Assembly (NCBI GenBank): GCA_002706335.1
Contig: PAKZ01000043.1
Coordinates: 163,338-227,337 of the forward strand
Direction of reading: 5' to 3'
DNA length: 64,000 nucleotides
Source of the DNA: Ahrensia sp.
GTDB taxonomy: Bacteria; Pseudomonadota; Alphaproteobacteria; Rhizobiales; Rhizobiaceae
Shown here: one piece after another, positions 51,059 through 59,561 of the stretch
How positions within the stretch are numbered: the first letter of the stretch is position 1
Layout: each line of letters begins with the position of its first letter
Made by a program: the position numbers and the translations under genes
The notes under the pieces: generated by a model
What the model was told of the DNA's origin: nothing
The model's input: only the letters and a program-made list of their open reading frames with translations
The model's database searches: none

Positions 51059-52807
51059 ATGATTAGTTCATTTACAGATGTTGCGATTATCGGCGGTGGG
51101 CCGGTTGGCCTGACCTCGGCGGCTTTGTTGGGACGGCTTGGTATTGACTGCACATTGTTCGAGCAGCACGAGACGACCGCCTTTCATCCAAAAGGTCACG
51201 TGGTGAATACGCGTACAATGGAAATCTTCCGCATGATGGGGATGTCCGACGGCGTCGATCGAGAAGCGCTTCCGCTCGAACGACATGCAGGCATCGGATT
51301 TGTCACCAGCCTTGCCGGAGACGAGATCGGCGCAATCGAAACCCGTAGCAACCCGGAATGGGCCCGTATCGAACGCAGCCAAAGTCCGATGCTCAAGAGG
51401 TCTTGCCCGCAAGACAGGCTGGAACCTGTTATCCGCGAACATGCGGAGGGATTTGAGAGCGCGTCCCTGAATTTCGGCTGCAAAGTGACCCGGATCGGTC
51501 AGACTGCCGAGGGTGTTTTGCTGGATTGGGAAGCCGCGGACGGAACTACCGGTACGACGCAGGCCAAATACGTCATAGCTGCCGATGGAACCCGAAGCGA
51601 AGCTCGCGATGCGGTCGGTGTGGCGCTGAGCGGCGAGTCCATGGGGCAACAGATCGGTATCTATTTCCATGCCGACTTGTGGGACTTTGTGAAAGACCGC
51701 CCCTATTTGCTCATGTGGATTTACAACGCCAAAACGTCAGGAGTTCTCATAGCCCTCGATGGGCGTAATCGGTGGACTTACAATTTTGGCTATGCCGACA
51801 GTGAAACTCGTCATGACTTCACGGAAGAGCGCTGTCTTGAGCTGCTGCGCGCGGTAATCGGCTCCAGCGAAGTTGATATCGAAATTAAGAACATCATGCC
51901 ATGGCGAATGCAGGCTCGGATCGTCGATTCAATGTCGGTCGGGCGCATTTTTTTTGCCGGGGATGCGGCGCACCCGTTACCACCGACCGGAGGTCAGGGC
52001 GTTAACACCGGTGTCGCCGATGTGCACAACCTTATCTGGAAACTCAATATGGTTCTCCGGGGTCTCGCGCCGGAGTCGCTGCTCGAAACCTACAATGAGG
52101 AACGCCGCCCGGTTGCGAAGTTCAACGTAGAACAAAGCGCCCGCAATGCTCTGGCTATGGAAAAAAAGGGCCTGTCGGGCATGCTTTTCAACGATAGCAA
52201 GTTTCTTTCCAATATCGAGGGACCGGAAGGCGCGGAGAACCGTGCAAAACTGGCCGAGGGGATACCGGAGCAGCGCGGCCATTTCGACTATCCCGGCCAG
52301 ACCTTCGGTTTCTTCTACGAGTCGGATCTGATCACCGGCGACGGAACGCCCGCGCCGCCTGTTAAAATTGAGACCTACACGCCAACTGCGCGGCCGGGTC
52401 ACAGGGCGCCGCATATTCCGGTGTCATACCGGGGTCGCGATATCTCGATTATCGATCTTTTTGATTTTGGCGCCTTCACACTTTTAATCGGACCGAATGG
52501 GAAGGCTTGGAAAGAAGCCGTCGAGGCCGCAAATGACAAGTCTCTTCCGCGGGTCGACATATATGCCGTTGGGCATGGCTGCGATGTCGAGACCGACACC
52601 CGGGCTTGGATGAGTTTGTATGGAGTAACCGAGGAGGGAGCGGTTCTGGTCCGTCCTGACGGACACGTGGCCTGGCGCTCGGCAGGTTCCGGGGCAGGGG
52701 CTGCTTTGATTGACGCAATTCACCGGTCGCTCGGCCAGCAAGCCGGAACTCTACCGGGCAATGGTAATTCCATCTCAGCCAAAGGAGAGTTCGATGCCGC
52801 ATCCTGA
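51059..52807 (+). CDS. FAD-dependent aromatic hydroxylase (MhpA-like)
   Basis: A 582-residue class A flavoprotein monooxygenase. It shows VAIIGGGPVGLTSAALLGRLG near the start, the DG motif AADGTRSEARDAVG and FFAGDAAHPLPPTGGQGVNTGVADVHNLIWKL, and a thioredoxin-like C-terminal domain ending VRPDGHVAWR. It probably adds a hydroxyl to a phenolic acid to make the diol opened by the extradiol dioxygenase two genes upstream. ATG 51059 is used with GGGGAGA before it; GTG 51047 is an in-frame alternative. It overlaps the next gene by 14 bp. It is distinct from the hydroxylase at 36565. Confidence 0.92.
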   Translation: MISSFTDVAIIGGGPVGLTSAALLGRLGIDCTLFEQHETTAFHPKGHVVNTRTMEIFRMMGMSDGVDREALPLERHAGIGFVTSLAGDEIGAIETRSNPEWARIERSQSPMLKRSCPQDRLEPVIREHAEGFESASLNFGCKVTRIGQTAEGVLLDWEAADGTTGTTQAKYVIAADGTRSEARDAVGVALSGESMGQQIGIYFHADLWDFVKDRPYLLMWIYNAKTSGVLIALDGRNRWTYNFGYADSETRHDFTEERCLELLRAVIGSSEVDIEIKNIMPWRMQARIVDSMSVGRIFFAGDAAHPLPPTGGQGVNTGVADVHNLIWKLNMVLRGLAPESLLETYNEERRPVAKFNVEQSARNALAMEKKGLSGMLFNDSKFLSNIEGPEGAENRAKLAEGIPEQRGHFDYPGQTFGFFYESDLITGDGTPAPPVKIETYTPTARPGHRAPHIPVSYRGRDISIIDLFDFGAFTLLIGPNGKAWKEAVEAANDKSLPRVDIYAVGHGCDVETDTRAWMSLYGVTEEGAVLVRPDGHVAWRSAGSGAGAALIDAIHRSLGQQAGTLPGNGNSISAKGEFDAAS

Positions 52808-53789
52808 GAGCCAAACGGCAATTGTCATCAAGGGGCCCGGAGGTCCGGACGTTCTGGTCCCCGAGCGGGTTTCGGTCCAAAGCCCCGGCGCAAATCAGGT
52901 CCTTATCCGGGTGTCCGCCGCCGGGGTAAATCGGCACGATGTGCATCAAAGGGCTGCGGGCAGACATAGCGATGGCCAGCCCGTTCCGGGCCTAGAAGTC
53001 TGCGGGACAGTCATAGAGCGAGGCGAGGGCGTCACAGAATTCGAATTGGGGGATCGCGTCATTGCGCTCGTCCAGGGTGGCGGATACGGGCAATACGTCG
53101 TTGCCAATGCGGTACTCGTGATGCCTGCGCCGGACTCTCTGTCCGATTTGGAGGCCGCAGGAATCCCGGAAGCCGTATTCACGACATGGTGGAACTTCTT
53201 CAATCTCATGTCACTGGAAAAGGGGCAGTTTGCGCTTTTCCATGGCGGCACCAGCGGCGTTGGTCACATAGCGCTTCAGGCGCTTTCAGCCCTCGGCTAC
53301 GAGATTATCGCGACCAGCGGGAGCGAGGAAAAAGTCTCGGCATCCTTGGGCTTTGGCGCCAAGCATGCATTTCTCTATTCAGACCCCGATCTTGCGGACA
53401 AGGTTCTCGAATGCACCGGTAATCGGGGGATTTCTGCACTCCTGGACGTTTCGGCGGGCGCCCATCTGGCGCAGGATTTGAAGATGATGGCCCCCGATGG
53501 AACCATCGCCCATGTGTCGGGTGGTGGGGGCGCGTCCGTCGAAGTGCCTTTGCGCGACATAATGGCCAGGCGGATTCGAATTACCGGTTCACTTCTTCGA
53601 CCACTTCCGCTTGAGCGCAAGGCGGTGGTCGCTGAAATGATCCGCAAGGATGTATGGCCGTTGCTCGGAAGTCGTGTGCGGCCCGCAATCGCCGAGCAGT
53701 TCGATTTCAGAAATGCAGCTGATGCCCATCGCGTCATGGAACAGAACAGGCATGTCGGAAAAATCATGCTGAACGTTTCGCATGACTAG
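52794..53789 (+). CDS. Zinc-free alcohol dehydrogenase / quinone oxidoreductase family (MDR)
   Basis: A 331-residue MDR-family reductase. The catalytic domain has VLIRVSAAGVNRHDVHQRAAG and PVPGLEVCGTVIERGEGV, and the NADPH site reads HGGTSGVGHIALQAL. The zinc-binding Cys and His of alcohol dehydrogenases are absent, as in Qor/crotonyl-type reductases. ATG 52794 lies inside the end of the hydroxylase gene (14-bp overlap) with AAAGGAGAG before it. It is the last gene of the dioxygenase operon and could reduce an enone intermediate. Confidence 0.92.
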   Translation: MPHPESQTAIVIKGPGGPDVLVPERVSVQSPGANQVLIRVSAAGVNRHDVHQRAAGRHSDGQPVPGLEVCGTVIERGEGVTEFELGDRVIALVQGGGYGQYVVANAVLVMPAPDSLSDLEAAGIPEAVFTTWWNFFNLMSLEKGQFALFHGGTSGVGHIALQALSALGYEIIATSGSEEKVSASLGFGAKHAFLYSDPDLADKVLECTGNRGISALLDVSAGAHLAQDLKMMAPDGTIAHVSGGGGASVEVPLRDIMARRIRITGSLLRPLPLERKAVVAEMIRKDVWPLLGSRVRPAIAEQFDFRNAADAHRVMEQNRHVGKIMLNVSHD

Positions 53790-53960
53790 GCGATAGTCAG
53801 GCCTGAGTGCTTGCTGGATTGGCGCAAGTCAATCGCGCAGGCGACTGCTGCTCCGACATTTGTGTAACCGGTGATTTCGGTGAAGGTTTCAGGCCCAAAC
53901 TCAGTGAGCACATCACGGAGATCGCTGGCTCCCCCCGTGAATTCAACAATGTAGCCGCGA

Positions 53961-54632
53961 CTAGAGTGTCGCGGCGTTCACTTTCAGGCCTTCGCGTTCG
54001 ACTGCGGCAATTTCCCGAGCCAGCGTTCGCTCGAAAGAAGGGCGCGCGCGGACCTTTTTGGCGTGTTCTGCCAATGCGGGAAATTCCGAGAGCGAAAATT
54101 CCCCTTTCGCGGCGGTGCTGTAGACCCAGTAGATATAGACGTCCAGGATCGACCAGTCGGCACCATACCACCATTCCGATTTTGAAAGACGGTCGTTTAT
54201 GAAGGAGCATTCTTTGGAGAGCTTCTCGATGCCGTCATTGCGGATGCCCTCCAGCTCTGCACCATGCGTCCATTTTTGCGGATTACGAATTTGCCTCACC
54301 ATGGGATGGAGCATGCCGCTGCACCATGCAAGGTCGCTCACATAACGGGCAGACTCGAAAACCGAACTGCTGGCCGGCAGGATTTGGGCGTCCGGATAGG
54401 CCAGGTGCAGATAATTGAGAATGGCCGCGTTTTCGGTCAACGGTGTTCCATCCACGATCAGCGTGGGAACTTTCGCCTTGCGGTTTAGTGAAAGGTAATC
54501 CGAGTCGTACTGCTTCTTGTTGGAGATATCGATCCAGCGCACGTCAAATTCTGTCCCGATTTCCTCGAGAGCCGAAATTGTCACGCGCGAGCATGCGCCC
54601 GGATAAGCAAATATCGTAATCTCTGCAGTCAC
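53961..54632 (-). CDS. Glutathione S-transferase family protein (beta-class-like)
   Basis: A 223-residue GST with an N-terminal thioredoxin fold (AYPGACSRVTISALEEIG, Cys14; cis-Pro in KVPTLIVDG; ENAAILNYL for the glutathione gamma-glutamyl) and a helical C-terminal domain. Start is GTG 54632 with GGGAGGA upstream. It is divergent from the second FAH gene across the TTGACAG inverted repeat, so both are probably induced together. A maleylpyruvate/maleylacetoacetate isomerase role or detoxification is possible. Confidence 0.88.
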   Translation of the reverse strand: MTAEITIFAYPGACSRVTISALEEIGTEFDVRWIDISNKKQYDSDYLSLNRKAKVPTLIVDGTPLTENAAILNYLHLAYPDAQILPASSSVFESARYVSDLAWCSGMLHPMVRQIRNPQKWTHGAELEGIRNDGIEKLSKECSFINDRLSKSEWWYGADWSILDVYIYWVYSTAAKGEFSLSEFPALAEHAKKVRARPSFERTLAREIAAVEREGLKVNAATL

Positions 54633-54730
54633 GAAGAGTCCTCCCGTAGATGTGATTTTCTCAGGACAAGAGAACCCGGATTCATCCCGGTTTCAGGAAA
54701 TCTCGAGGCCGGTCCGTTTATCAGTCTAGT

Positions 54731-54763
54731 TTGACAGTGCTATGATTGGTGGTATGCTGTCAA
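54731..54763. promoter_or_regulatory. Operator with inverted TTGACAG arms between GST and FAH genes
   Basis: TTGACAG at 54731-54737 and CTGTCAA at 54757-54763 are mirror arms with a 19-bp centre. Arm length and 33-bp overall span are the same as at 35247-35279. The site lies in a 289-bp divergent region (54633-54921), about 100 bp from the GST start and 160 bp from the FAH start. Confidence 0.72.
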
Positions 54764-54921
54764 TATAAGTTTCGAGTCTCCTGGATAAAGCAGCTCCGAC
54801 CGCGCCAAACCGATTTTGCTCATGCGAACGGTGTCTCGGGCCTCTGATATGCAAGTCGTCAGGTGCACGCATCCAAATCCGGAAACAGACTACTTGCTGA
54901 GTTCAAATTGAGGGGAATGCA

Positions 54922-55758
54922 ATGAAACTTGTTAGCTTCATGGCAGATGGCCGTGCGGGGATAGGTCGTGTGGAAGGCCGCAATGTCATTGATTTGACAG
55001 GAGAGGTCGAGGGGGCAACAGACTTGTCGGAATTGCTTGCAGTATCCTCCTGGGTTGAAAAGGCCGCGAAGGCGGGCGGGTCGACACATGCGCTGGAAGA
55101 CATCAGGTATCTTCCTGTCAACGCGAGCGGCACGGTGAAAGTGCTCGCGCTCGGCTGGGCTTATCAGGACCATGCGGCCGAGACCAACCATGCCGCGACT
55201 GAATTTCCCATGTTCTTCAGCAAGTTTCCGCAGACCTTGGCCGGGCACGAACAGCCGCTGAAACGCCCCGATGTTTCAGACAAGTTCGACTTTGAAGGCG
55301 AAATCGCTGTTGTCATCGGGCGGCCCGCTCACCGCGTTTCCGAAGCGGAGGCGCTAGATCACATTGCCGGTTACACAATCCTGATGGATGGCTCGATCAG
55401 GGATTGGCAGAAGCACAGCGTGACTGCAGGCAAGAACTTTGCGGGACTGACGCCGGTCGGCCCTTATCTCGTGACTCCTGATGAAGCAGGACCTCACGAC
55501 CGGCTTCGGCTTCAAACGCGCCTCAATGGCCAGGTGATGCAGAACGCCATCACCAGCGATCTTATCTGGTCGATCCCGTATCTGATCAGCTATTGCTCCA
55601 CATTTTGCCGTCTGGAGCCTGGCGATATCATTTCCACGGGAACTCCCGGTGGCGTAGGTGCTAAGCGAGATCCGCAGGTTTTCATGCGGCCGGGGGACCG
55701 TATCGAAGTCGAGGTTTCGGGTATCGGCGTCCTGTCCAATCCGGTCGTCGCGGAATGA
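54922..55758 (+). CDS. Fumarylacetoacetate hydrolase (FAH) family protein, second copy
   Basis: A 278-residue FAH-fold enzyme. Metal ligands are Glu125 and Glu127 (FDFEGEIAVVIGR) and Asp156 (ILMDGSIRDWQ), at the same positions as in the FAH protein at 50179, but the N-terminal halves differ widely. It may act as fumarylpyruvate hydrolase in the gentisate route, which would release fumarate and pyruvate. It is divergent from a GST gene and followed after 263 bp by another GST, a typical setting for ring-fission product isomerisation and hydrolysis. Confidence 0.9.
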   Translation: MKLVSFMADGRAGIGRVEGRNVIDLTGEVEGATDLSELLAVSSWVEKAAKAGGSTHALEDIRYLPVNASGTVKVLALGWAYQDHAAETNHAATEFPMFFSKFPQTLAGHEQPLKRPDVSDKFDFEGEIAVVIGRPAHRVSEAEALDHIAGYTILMDGSIRDWQKHSVTAGKNFAGLTPVGPYLVTPDEAGPHDRLRLQTRLNGQVMQNAITSDLIWSIPYLISYCSTFCRLEPGDIISTGTPGGVGAKRDPQVFMRPGDRIEVEVSGIGVLSNPVVAE

Positions 55759-56021
55759 GCATTTCGCCTTGGGAACAGGCAATCGTGAAGCGATAGCACC
55801 GAGTTTGTATTATTGCGGGATCATGATTTCCCGACCGCCATATCTTCGGTCGCGGAGGTGTCGTCCCCGCAAATTCCATCCATCTTTTGCGCCGCGTCCA
55901 TTCCGCGGACATCCCGTGTTCGGTCGTTGCGGCTGCGGCGTGAATGGTCGAGTCTCTGCATCAGTGAACTGTGCATGGAATGTCATTTTCGAGGACGGGC
56001 GGCATTCGGAGAGGAGAAGCA
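55759..56021. other. Short intergenic region between FAH and GST genes
   Basis: 263 bp without a supported gene. The end carries GAGAGGAGAAG, the ribosome site for the GTG start at 56022. No terminator is visible. Confidence 0.45.
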
Positions 56022-56855
56022 GTGGCGCTGGTTCTGTATCATCACAACTTGTCCGTTTGCTCCGAAAAAGTCCGGATGGCGCTGAACGAAAAGGGCATCG
56101 GCAACTGGCAAAGCAGGGAAGTGGACATTCTGGGCGGAGAGCAATTCAGCCCGGAATATATGAAGCTGAACCCTAAAGCGGTCGTGCCGACCCTGGTTCA
56201 TGATGGCCATGCCGTGACGGAGTCGACATTGATTTCGGAATATGTCGATGAAGCATTTGACGGCCCGGCTCTTCAGCCTGAATCCGCTTTCGAACGTGCC
56301 GAAATGCGGCTTTATTCGAAAGCGTGCGATGAGGGCCTGCATCAAGGCGTTGGAGTGATGAGCTTCGCAGCCTCTTTCATGGATCGTATGCGTGACGCGG
56401 TCGAGCAAGACGTCGACAAGCATCTTGAGAGGATCGTTGATCTCGATCGCAGGGATCGAATGAAGTCCGTTCTTCAGCTTGGTGAGGACTCGTCTTACGT
56501 CTATCGCGGTACGGTCGCGTACGAGAAGATTTTCCAGAAGATCGACAAGGTGCTCTCGGATGGGAGGGAGTGGCTTTCGGGTGACCGTTTTACGTTGGCC
56601 GAAATCAATCTGGCGCCCTATCTCGCCCGCCTCGAATATCTGGACCTGATCGATGTTTGGACATTTTCGCGTCCGCGCGTAACCGCATGGTTTGAACGCC
56701 TGAAGGCGCGGCCGTCATTTCAGACAGAGGTCGTCAGCTGGATCCGTGACGACGAGCTGCAAGCGATGAAGCAAGGCGGATTGCGCATCAAATCAAAGAT
56801 CACGGACCACCGTTCCACCTACCTCGAGACCGACTTCGGCGCGAATATCTTCTAG
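56022..56855 (+). CDS. Glutathione S-transferase family protein (zeta/MPI-like N-terminus)
   Basis: A 277-residue GST, longer than usual through an extended C-terminal domain. The N-terminal LVLYHHNLSVCSEKVRMALNEKG has the SxCSxxVR pattern (residues 11-18) that resembles zeta-class maleylpyruvate/maleylacetoacetate isomerases. The cis-Pro is in VVPTLVHDG and the glutathione contact is TESTLISEYVDE. GTG 56022 is chosen since GAGGAG precedes it. It may supply the maleylpyruvate isomerase step for the gentisate pathway encoded 20 kb upstream; this is inference. Confidence 0.88.
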   Translation: MALVLYHHNLSVCSEKVRMALNEKGIGNWQSREVDILGGEQFSPEYMKLNPKAVVPTLVHDGHAVTESTLISEYVDEAFDGPALQPESAFERAEMRLYSKACDEGLHQGVGVMSFAASFMDRMRDAVEQDVDKHLERIVDLDRRDRMKSVLQLGEDSSYVYRGTVAYEKIFQKIDKVLSDGREWLSGDRFTLAEINLAPYLARLEYLDLIDVWTFSRPRVTAWFERLKARPSFQTEVVSWIRDDELQAMKQGGLRIKSKITDHRSTYLETDFGANIF

Positions 56856-56865
56856 CTGCCGCGGA

Positions 56866-56893
56866 TTTGCGGAATATTGCTGTTCCGCAAATG
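56866..56893 (+). terminator. Hairpin after the GST gene
   Basis: ATTTGCGGAA pairs perfectly with TTCCGCAAAT around 8 nt, 10 bp after the GST stop. No long T-run follows, so it may be a bidirectional terminator between convergent genes. Confidence 0.55.
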
Positions 56894-57068
56894 ACCCGGA
56901 ATATCTGGAATTATAGGCGCTCCGGCTCTCAAGCGCATACGCTGAAAGCAAAAGCTGCGTCGGCGCCGTTCTGCTGGACCCCGTGATCAGGTCTGTTCAT
57001 GTCGACCTGGCAAATGTCCTGTCCTTGACGGAGAATTGCATCTCCGGTGGCGCGCGAAGATCCTGTCG

Positions 57069-57860
57069 TCAGGTAGTTTGCAGGCTTTCATCGCCCTGAT
57101 CGCTGATACTTTCGGAAATTCTCTCCGCAAGCCGCAGCAACGGATCGCGGTACAGCTTGATCGCCTCGTCGAAATCCAGGGCGCTCCGCAGCCATATGAT
57201 TGTAATGCATGCGAGAACGTTCTCGCCGGTCATGATCGGCGCTGCAATGCTCATGGTGTTTACGCGGAAGCCGCGCTTCCTGAAGCCGACGCCAAGCTCC
57301 CGGCACTGGTCAAGAACCTGATCCAGCGAACCGTCAGGCGTCATGAGTGGTGCATTCGAACCGGACCTGGCCTTCAGTCGCTCCAGAACGTCATCGCGCT
57401 GCTTGTCGGGCGAAAAGAGCAGATAGGCCCTCCCGCTCGCGGTATCCTGCAGGGGCAACTGCGTCCCCACCATCCCGCGATCAAGCGAATAGGGACTCAG
57501 GTAGTACGTGGACTCGCGAATCTCCATGTGGTCGTTTTGAAATACCATGAGGTCCACGGGCCAAAGTATCCGCTTTCCAAAACTCACCATCTCGGGAATA
57601 GCGACCTGGCAGACCCAATCGGCATCCCTGAATCCGGAACTCAGTGATTTCGCGTGCAAAGCGACGCGCCATTTGTTGGTTAGCTGATCCCGGACCACGA
57701 ACCGCAACTGCTCCATCGTTTCCAGAAGGCGGTAGACCGTTGGCCGGGGAATTTCGGTTGCTTGGGCAATTTCGCTCGGGCTCACGCCGTCGCGGGTGTT
57801 CACGATCTGGAGCACACGAAAGGCTCGTTCAACCGCGCGTACATTCGATTGATTTGTTAT
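57069..57860 (-). CDS. IclR family transcriptional regulator, copy 2 (non-standard start)
   Basis: An IclR regulator closely related to the one at 47919-48812. The first canonical start, GTG 57815, would cut off the first HTH helix, because the in-frame upstream codons NQSNVRAVERAFR clearly continue the homology. The frame is open back to about 57895 but has no ATG, GTG or TTG there. Aligned with the paralogue (M-T-A-S-T-I-R-A-L-Q-R), the initiator falls on an ATA codon at 57858-57860 (I-T-N-Q-S-N-V-R-A-V-E-R). So this is either a rare AUA start or a gene with a lost start. It is leftward and 161 bp after the sulfatase gene. Confidence 0.85.
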   Translation of the reverse strand: MTNQSNVRAVERAFRVLQIVNTRDGVSPSEIAQATEIPRPTVYRLLETMEQLRFVVRDQLTNKWRVALHAKSLSSGFRDADWVCQVAIPEMVSFGKRILWPVDLMVFQNDHMEIRESTYYLSPYSLDRGMVGTQLPLQDTASGRAYLLFSPDKQRDDVLERLKARSGSNAPLMTPDGSLDQVLDQCRELGVGFRKRGFRVNTMSIAAPIMTGENVLACITIIWLRSALDFDEAIKLYRDPLLRLAERISESISDQGDESLQTT

Positions 57861-57976
57861 CTCTTGTTCTCTCTTTCCTTGCTCAATCTATGCCGTTCAG
57901 TATCCGCCTGGCAACGTCAGGAGGTGGCGGAAACAACGGTAGGCTCCGGACGCCGAGCCGTGGTTCCTGCGGTCGT

Positions 57977-59548
57977 TCACGCAACGCGTTGCGCGCGCGG
58001 GCTCTCGTCCATCACGGCCATCATTTCTCTCACAAGGCGCTCTGATAACTGTCCGCGCGTGTCTGCATATTCTGGGTCGTCCCACAAGTTGCGAGTTTCC
58101 TCCGGGTCGGTTTCACGGTCATAAAGCTCGCCCCACTCCACGTTCTTGTAGATTGTAAGGCGCCATTTCCTTGTCAGCAGGGTACGTATCCGTGCCGGCT
58201 CATCGAGATCGTATCGCGCGCCTCCGTCATGATGCTCTATAAGCAGGGCGTCGCGTGTCTCTGCGGCGCCGGACACAGCCGGAAGGAGGCTTTTGCCTTG
58301 CATGCCCCAATATGGGTTGACGCCTGCACGGTCGAGAATCGTTGCCGAAACATCGACCGTCGAAGCAAGTCCATCACACCTGTCAGGTTGAGCGGGATTT
58401 GATGGATCGCTCCAGATGAAGGGCACCCGGGTAAGTCCCCGCAACTGCAGCATGCCTTTCAGCAGGAGATTGAAGTCGCCCATATAGTCGCCGTGATCCG
58501 AATTGAAGATTACAACCGTGTTGTCGGCGTGGCCGGACTCTTCCAGCGCCTGCATGATTTTCCCCACCTGATCGTCGATCATCGTGATCATGCCTGCCGT
58601 CAGAGCCATCGCCTCGCGAAGTTCCTGATCGTCAGCATAAAATGCCGTTTGCATGAGAGGCGAGCTTTCGCCGTTTTCCCACATCTCCTTGATGCGTCGC
58701 ATGATCGGATTTGGGTTTTGATGCGCCGAGTAAGGCAGACTTACCTCGAAGTCGCTTGGATCATACATCGACCAGTACTTGCCCGGCGGGTTGAAGGGAT
58801 GGTGCGGATCCGGAAACGAAACGAAGGCAAAAAACGGCGTATCGTCGCCGTTGCGGGACCGCAGCCAATCCGCGGTCCGGTCGCCGATCCAGGCGGTCGG
58901 ATAGCTCTCTTCCGGAACCGGGGTGCGATAGGCCTGAGGGCATGTGTAGTTGTGCGCAAGTTCGTTGGCCGGATCGTGGAGTTCCCGCCAGTCGGGATGC
59001 GTCCGGCGAAACCACTGTCCGTAGTGGCCGCCGCAGCGATCGCCATGGCCCGTCACCATTTCAATGTGCCGGTAACCGTAATAGGGCGTTGTAATCTTGT
59101 ATAGCGCGTCACTTTGATAGCTGTCCGGGGCTTCTTCATTGTAGCTCCCCGGTTCCGGCTTCCATGCCTCGGCGATAGGGCCAGTCTCGAAGGGCTTTCG
59201 GCCGACAGGCTTGCTGTCAGTGAACGATTGCAAATGGCTTTTTCCGATCGCTGCGGTGTCGTATCCGGAGGCAGCCAGCACGTCGACAAACGTATTCGCG
59301 CGTTCTGACAGGTTGCAGCCATTGTGGCGAAGCCCGTGGGCCGAAGGGTAACGGCCAGTTATAAGAGACGCCCTGTTTGGCATGCACACGGGCAGGGCGA
59401 CGTGAAAGTCGTCAAACCGGGTGCCATTCTTTGCGATACGGTCGATGTTGGGCGTTTTTACCACCGGGTGCCCGTAGCAACCCAACCAGTCGGCACGTTG
59501 CTGGTCCGTGATGAGATAGAGGAAATTCGGCTTCCTTGAGACGGCCAT
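57977..59548 (-). CDS. Sulfatase (formylglycine-type, choline-sulfatase/AtsA-like)
   Basis: A 523-residue sulfatase. It starts MAVSRKPNFLYLITDQQRADWLGCYGHP, with the first metal-binding Asp, and the modification motif C-M-P-N-R is at 55-59 within ALPVCMPNRASLITGRYPSAHG. The late IFNSDHGDYMGDFNLLLKGM segment supplies further metal ligands. The Cys would be converted to formylglycine by the FGE at 25687. ATG 59548 follows an AGGAGCG site and is preferred over 59740. No signal peptide is present. Downstream of the GntR gene by 13 bp, it probably belongs to the GntR-controlled uptake locus. Confidence 0.94.
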   Translation of the reverse strand: MAVSRKPNFLYLITDQQRADWLGCYGHPVVKTPNIDRIAKNGTRFDDFHVALPVCMPNRASLITGRYPSAHGLRHNGCNLSERANTFVDVLAASGYDTAAIGKSHLQSFTDSKPVGRKPFETGPIAEAWKPEPGSYNEEAPDSYQSDALYKITTPYYGYRHIEMVTGHGDRCGGHYGQWFRRTHPDWRELHDPANELAHNYTCPQAYRTPVPEESYPTAWIGDRTADWLRSRNGDDTPFFAFVSFPDPHHPFNPPGKYWSMYDPSDFEVSLPYSAHQNPNPIMRRIKEMWENGESSPLMQTAFYADDQELREAMALTAGMITMIDDQVGKIMQALEESGHADNTVVIFNSDHGDYMGDFNLLLKGMLQLRGLTRVPFIWSDPSNPAQPDRCDGLASTVDVSATILDRAGVNPYWGMQGKSLLPAVSGAAETRDALLIEHHDGGARYDLDEPARIRTLLTRKWRLTIYKNVEWGELYDRETDPEETRNLWDDPEYADTRGQLSERLVREMMAVMDESPRAQRVA

Positions 59549-59561
59549 CGTCGCTCCTGCC

